64,000 nt of DNA from SHZU01 sp050184075 (GTDB lineage Bacteria; Gemmatimonadota; Gemmatimonadetes; Gemmatimonadales; GWC2-71-9): contig JBFXAS010000003.1 of NCBI GenBank assembly GCA_050184075.1, positions 1 through 64,000 of the forward strand, in the 5' to 3' direction. The notes below the pieces were generated by a model. That model was given only the letters and a program-made list of their open reading frames with translations. It did no database searches and was not told where the DNA came from. Positions within the stretch are counted from its first letter, which is position 1. Every line of letters starts with the position of its first letter. Below, one piece after another: positions 61,517 to 64,000 of this stretch. The position numbers were made by a program, and so were the translations under genes.

Positions 61517-64000
61517 GTGAACCGCGACGACATCGTCTTCGAGGACAAGGATCAGCCGCTCCGCGCCGACGTCAACCAGGTGGGGACGCTGGTGGGCGAG
61601 ATGCTGCGCGAACAGGGTGGCGAGGCGCTCTTCGAGCGGGTGGAGGAGGCCCGCCGCGCCGCGATCCGCCGCCGGCGCGGCGACCAGTCGGCCGAGCGCG
61701 AGCTGGCGGGCCTGGTTGCGAGCGGCCCGGTGTCCGGGGCGGCCGAGCTGGTGCGCGGCTTCTCCACCTACTTCCGGGTGGTCAATCGGGCCGAGCAGAT
61801 CCACCGGATCAGACGCCGGCGAGACTACGACCGGGAGCCCGGGCCGCCCCCGGGCAGCCTTCGCGACGCCCTCGCCTCGCTCCACGCCGCCGGCCTGGCG
61901 CTGGACCGGGTGGCCGCGCTGCTGGCCCGACTCTCGATCGAGCCGGTCTTCACCGCCCATCCGACCGAAGCCACCCGCCGCAGCATCCTCCAGAAGGAGC
62001 AGCGGATCGCCCGGCTGCTGCTCGACTCCGACGATCCGACGCTCACCCCGGTGGAGCGGGCGACCCTCGAGGCGCGGATCCGGATGGAGGTGACCGCCGC
62101 GTGGCAGACCGCCACGAATCCGGCAGCGCGGCCGACGGTGGAGAACGAGCGGGAGCACGTGCTCTACTACCTGCTCAATCCGCTCTACGAGATCGTGCCC
62201 GCGTTCTACGAGTCGCTCGACGCGGCCGCGCGCGCGGTCTACGGCGAGCCGATCGGCTGGGGCGATCGGCCGTTGGTCCGATTCGCATCCTGGGTCGGCG
62301 GCGACATGGACGGCAACCCCAACGTCTCCGGCCGCACCATTCGCTCCACGCTCGCCGCGCACCGCGAGCTGATCCTGCTCCGCTATCGGGGCGAGCTTCG
62401 ACAGCTGGCGGACGCGCTCTCGCAATCGCGCTCCCGGGTGCTGGTCGACGAGGGCGTGATGGACCGGATCGAGGTCTACGGCCGCGAGCTGCCCGAGGCG
62501 CTCCGGGCGGTGCCCGAGCGCCATCGGGAGATGCCGTATCGGGTGCTCTGCCACCTGATGGCGGCGCGGCTCGAAGCCACCCGGATCGACGGCCCCGGCG
62601 CCTACGCGCGCCACGGCGAGCTGCTTAGCGACCTCGAGTCGATCGCAGGGAGCCTCCGCTCGCATCGGGGTCGCCACGCCGGGCTCTTTCAGGTCGAGCG
62701 CGCCATCCACCGGGTCCGGACCTTCGGCTTCCACCTGGCCACGCTGGACGTGCGGCAGGACGCGTTGGTCCACCGGGAGGCGGTGGGCGAGCTGCTCGGC
62801 CGGCCGGACTGGACCGCGCTCTCGAGCGAGGAGCGGACGGCGAGGCTCGCGCAGGGTGAGCTCAGAGCGCCGGCCTCGATGAGCGAGGCCACGGCGACCA
62901 CGCTCGACGTCTTCCATGCGATCAGGGAGTGCCGGGCGCGCTTCGGCGATCGCGCCATCGGGCCCTTCATCGTGAGCATGACCCAGGGCGCCGACGACAT
63001 CCTCTCGGTGCTCGCGCTCGCGGGCGCGGCCGGGCTCGACGATCAGCGGGGCGGCGTCGCGATCGACGCGGCCCCCCTGTTCGAGACGGTGGGCGACCTG
63101 GCGGCCGCGCGGGATACGATGGAGCGGCTGCTGGCGCTGCCCGGCTACCGGCAGCATCTCGCGCATCGCGACGGCCAGCAGGTGGTGATGATCGGCTACT
63201 CCGACAGCGCAAAGGACGGCGGCGTGGTCGCCTCGCGCTGGGCGCTCCAGCAGGCGCAGGCGGAGCTCTCGGATCTCGCGCGCAGCCGGCAGGTCGACCT
63301 GACGCTCTTCCACGGGCGCGGCGGCACCGTCGGCCGCGGGGGCGGCAAGACCCATCGGGCGGTCGTCGCCGCGCCGGCGGGCTCGGTGAACGGCCGCCTC
63401 CGGGTGACCGAGCAGGGCGAGGTGATCGACGCCAAGTACGGGCTCCGGGGCATCGCGTTCCGATCGCTCGAGCGGATGGCGGGCTCGGTGCTGGTCGCGA
63501 CCGGCGCGCCCGCACCGATGGACGCGCGCACCGAGTCGTGGGCCGGGTTGATGGACCAGCTCACGACCGTGAGCCGGGAGACCTACCGATCCCTCGTCTA
63601 CGAGCACCCGACCTTCGTCCAGTACTTCCGCGACGCGACCCCAATCGACGTGATCGAGCGCATGGCGATCGGCTCGAGACCACCCTCGCGACGCTCGGGG
63701 AAGGGGATCGAGAATCTCCGGGCGATTCCCTGGGTCTTCGCCTGGACCCAGAGCCGGCACATGCTGCCCGGGTGGTACGGTCTCGGCACCGGGCTCGCCC
63801 AGGTCGCGGAACGGAGCGGGATCGAGGCGCTCGCCGAGATGGTGCGCGAGTGGCCCTTCCTCGCCACGCTGGTGGAGGACGTGGAGATGGTCCTGGCCAA
63901 GGCCGACCTCGGGATCGCGGCCCGCTACGGCTCGCTCTCGCCGGAAGCCGGCCCCACGATCTTCCCGTTGATCGAAGCCGAGTTCCAGCGGACGGCCGAG
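61517..64000 (+). CDS. ppc: Phosphoenolpyruvate carboxylase, 3' end beyond the window
   Basis: Carboxylates PEP to oxaloacetate. 828 of about 900 residues are visible, and no stop occurs before the edge. Catalytic blocks: FTAHPTEATRR with His148, VGGDMDGNPNV near 262, VMIGYSDSAKDGG near 558, FHGRGGTVGRGGG near 600, and AIPWVFAWTQSRHMLPGWYG near 740. The GTG at 61517 has GGGGA five bases upstream; a Met at 61497 is out of frame. The antisense ORF of similar length (61388-63760) is a shadow. Confidence 0.97.
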   Translation, partial: MNRDDIVFEDKDQPLRADVNQVGTLVGEMLREQGGEALFERVEEARRAAIRRRRGDQSAERELAGLVASGPVSGAAELVRGFSTYFRVVNRAEQIHRIRRRRDYDREPGPPPGSLRDALASLHAAGLALDRVAALLARLSIEPVFTAHPTEATRRSILQKEQRIARLLLDSDDPTLTPVERATLEARIRMEVTAAWQTATNPAARPTVENEREHVLYYLLNPLYEIVPAFYESLDAAARAVYGEPIGWGDRPLVRFASWVGGDMDGNPNVSGRTIRSTLAAHRELILLRYRGELRQLADALSQSRSRVLVDEGVMDRIEVYGRELPEALRAVPERHREMPYRVLCHLMAARLEATRIDGPGAYARHGELLSDLESIAGSLRSHRGRHAGLFQVERAIHRVRTFGFHLATLDVRQDALVHREAVGELLGRPDWTALSSEERTARLAQGELRAPASMSEATATTLDVFHAIRECRARFGDRAIGPFIVSMTQGADDILSVLALAGAAGLDDQRGGVAIDAAPLFETVGDLAAARDTMERLLALPGYRQHLAHRDGQQVVMIGYSDSAKDGGVVASRWALQQAQAELSDLARSRQVDLTLFHGRGGTVGRGGGKTHRAVVAAPAGSVNGRLRVTEQGEVIDAKYGLRGIAFRSLERMAGSVLVATGAPAPMDARTESWAGLMDQLTTVSRETYRSLVYEHPTFVQYFRDATPIDVIERMAIGSRPPSRRSGKGIENLRAIPWVFAWTQSRHMLPGWYGLGTGLAQVAERSGIEALAEMVREWPFLATLVEDVEMVLAKADLGIAARYGSLSPEAGPTIFPLIEAEFQRTAE

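Noticed and set aside
61388..63760. 790-codon minus-strand ORF opposite ppc
   Set aside because: Ppc has all catalytic blocks in the other strand; the antisense product is Arg/His-rich.

Overview
The window is high-GC, gene-dense bacterial chromosome with no rRNA, tRNA, IS element, phage gene or CRISPR array that I can see. Lipoproteins, beta-barrel proteins and periplasmic enzymes show a Gram-negative envelope. PadR plus ABC-permease (ADOP-type) pairs, DUF5916 barrels, a DUF5117-type lipoprotein metalloprotease and a VWA/YfbK-type secreted protein together suggest Gemmatimonadota or a close relative. This is inference from gene content; no marker gene settles it. Neighbouring genes very often overlap by four bases (ATGA, GTGA, once TTGA), which fixed many starts.

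Layout. 1-2.7 kb: 3' part of a GAF-histidine kinase facing a three-GAF protein. 2.9-6.4 kb (minus): LOG-family hydrolase, bacterial deoxyhypusine synthase homologue, MFS carrier. 6.5-9.4 kb (plus): small conserved protein, NDH-2, QueG, VOC protein. 9.4-12.1 kb (minus): PBP4-type DacB, acyl-CoA dehydrogenase. 12.3-14.3 kb: secreted VWA protein and terminator. 14.3-18.3 kb (minus): serine hydrolase, outer-membrane protein, alpha/beta-hydrolase lipoprotein. 18.4-21.2 kb (minus): homocysteine methyltransferase/MetF fusion plus a leaderless BtuF-like protein behind a SAM-II-like riboswitch. 21.4-22.9 kb: DUF2520 protein and PanC. 23-27.3 kb: metalloprotease, then ArsR, double-SRPBCC and VOC genes. 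27.3-31 kb (minus): full-length B12-dependent MetH behind a second SAM-II-like riboswitch.

31.3-34.4 kb: PadR plus orphan permease with a long inverted repeat at the promoter. 34.4-37 kb (minus): DUF5916 barrel. 37.4-38 kb: HD protein with PhnZ/MIOX-like ligands. 38-39.1 kb (minus): DUF167, YggT, six-Cys membrane protein. 39.2-41.4 kb: unassigned Cys/His envelope module. 41.4-42.2 kb (minus): CutA and a lipoprotein. 42.2-46.6 kb: PAP2, molybdate-type binding protein with a triplicated 48-bp leader repeat, PruA, secreted protein. 46.6-49.8 kb: second PadR/permease pair behind a perfect 21-bp inverted repeat. 49.8-53.6 kb: TPR protein and M16 peptidase. 53.6-55.5 kb (minus): methyltransferase, aberrant Nth-like glycosylase, cNMP-binding protein. 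55.5-57.2 kb: CDP-alcohol phosphatidyltransferase, OsmC, secreted protein. 57.5-60.9 kb: DsbA-like/VKOR/Kup operon. 61.2-64 kb: DUF1330 and Ppc, which runs off the right edge.

Functional links. The two SAM-II-like leaders tie the methionine genes (MetF fusion, BtuF-like, MetH) into one probable SAM-repressed regulon 6 kb apart. The two PadR/permease pairs share one architecture: a TTGACG box in the left arm of an inverted repeat whose right arm reaches the PadR ribosome-binding site. DsbA-like and VKOR proteins form a plausible disulfide-forming pair. The LOG/DHS/MFS cassette and the 39-41 kb Cys/His module are the best candidates for undescribed biochemistry.
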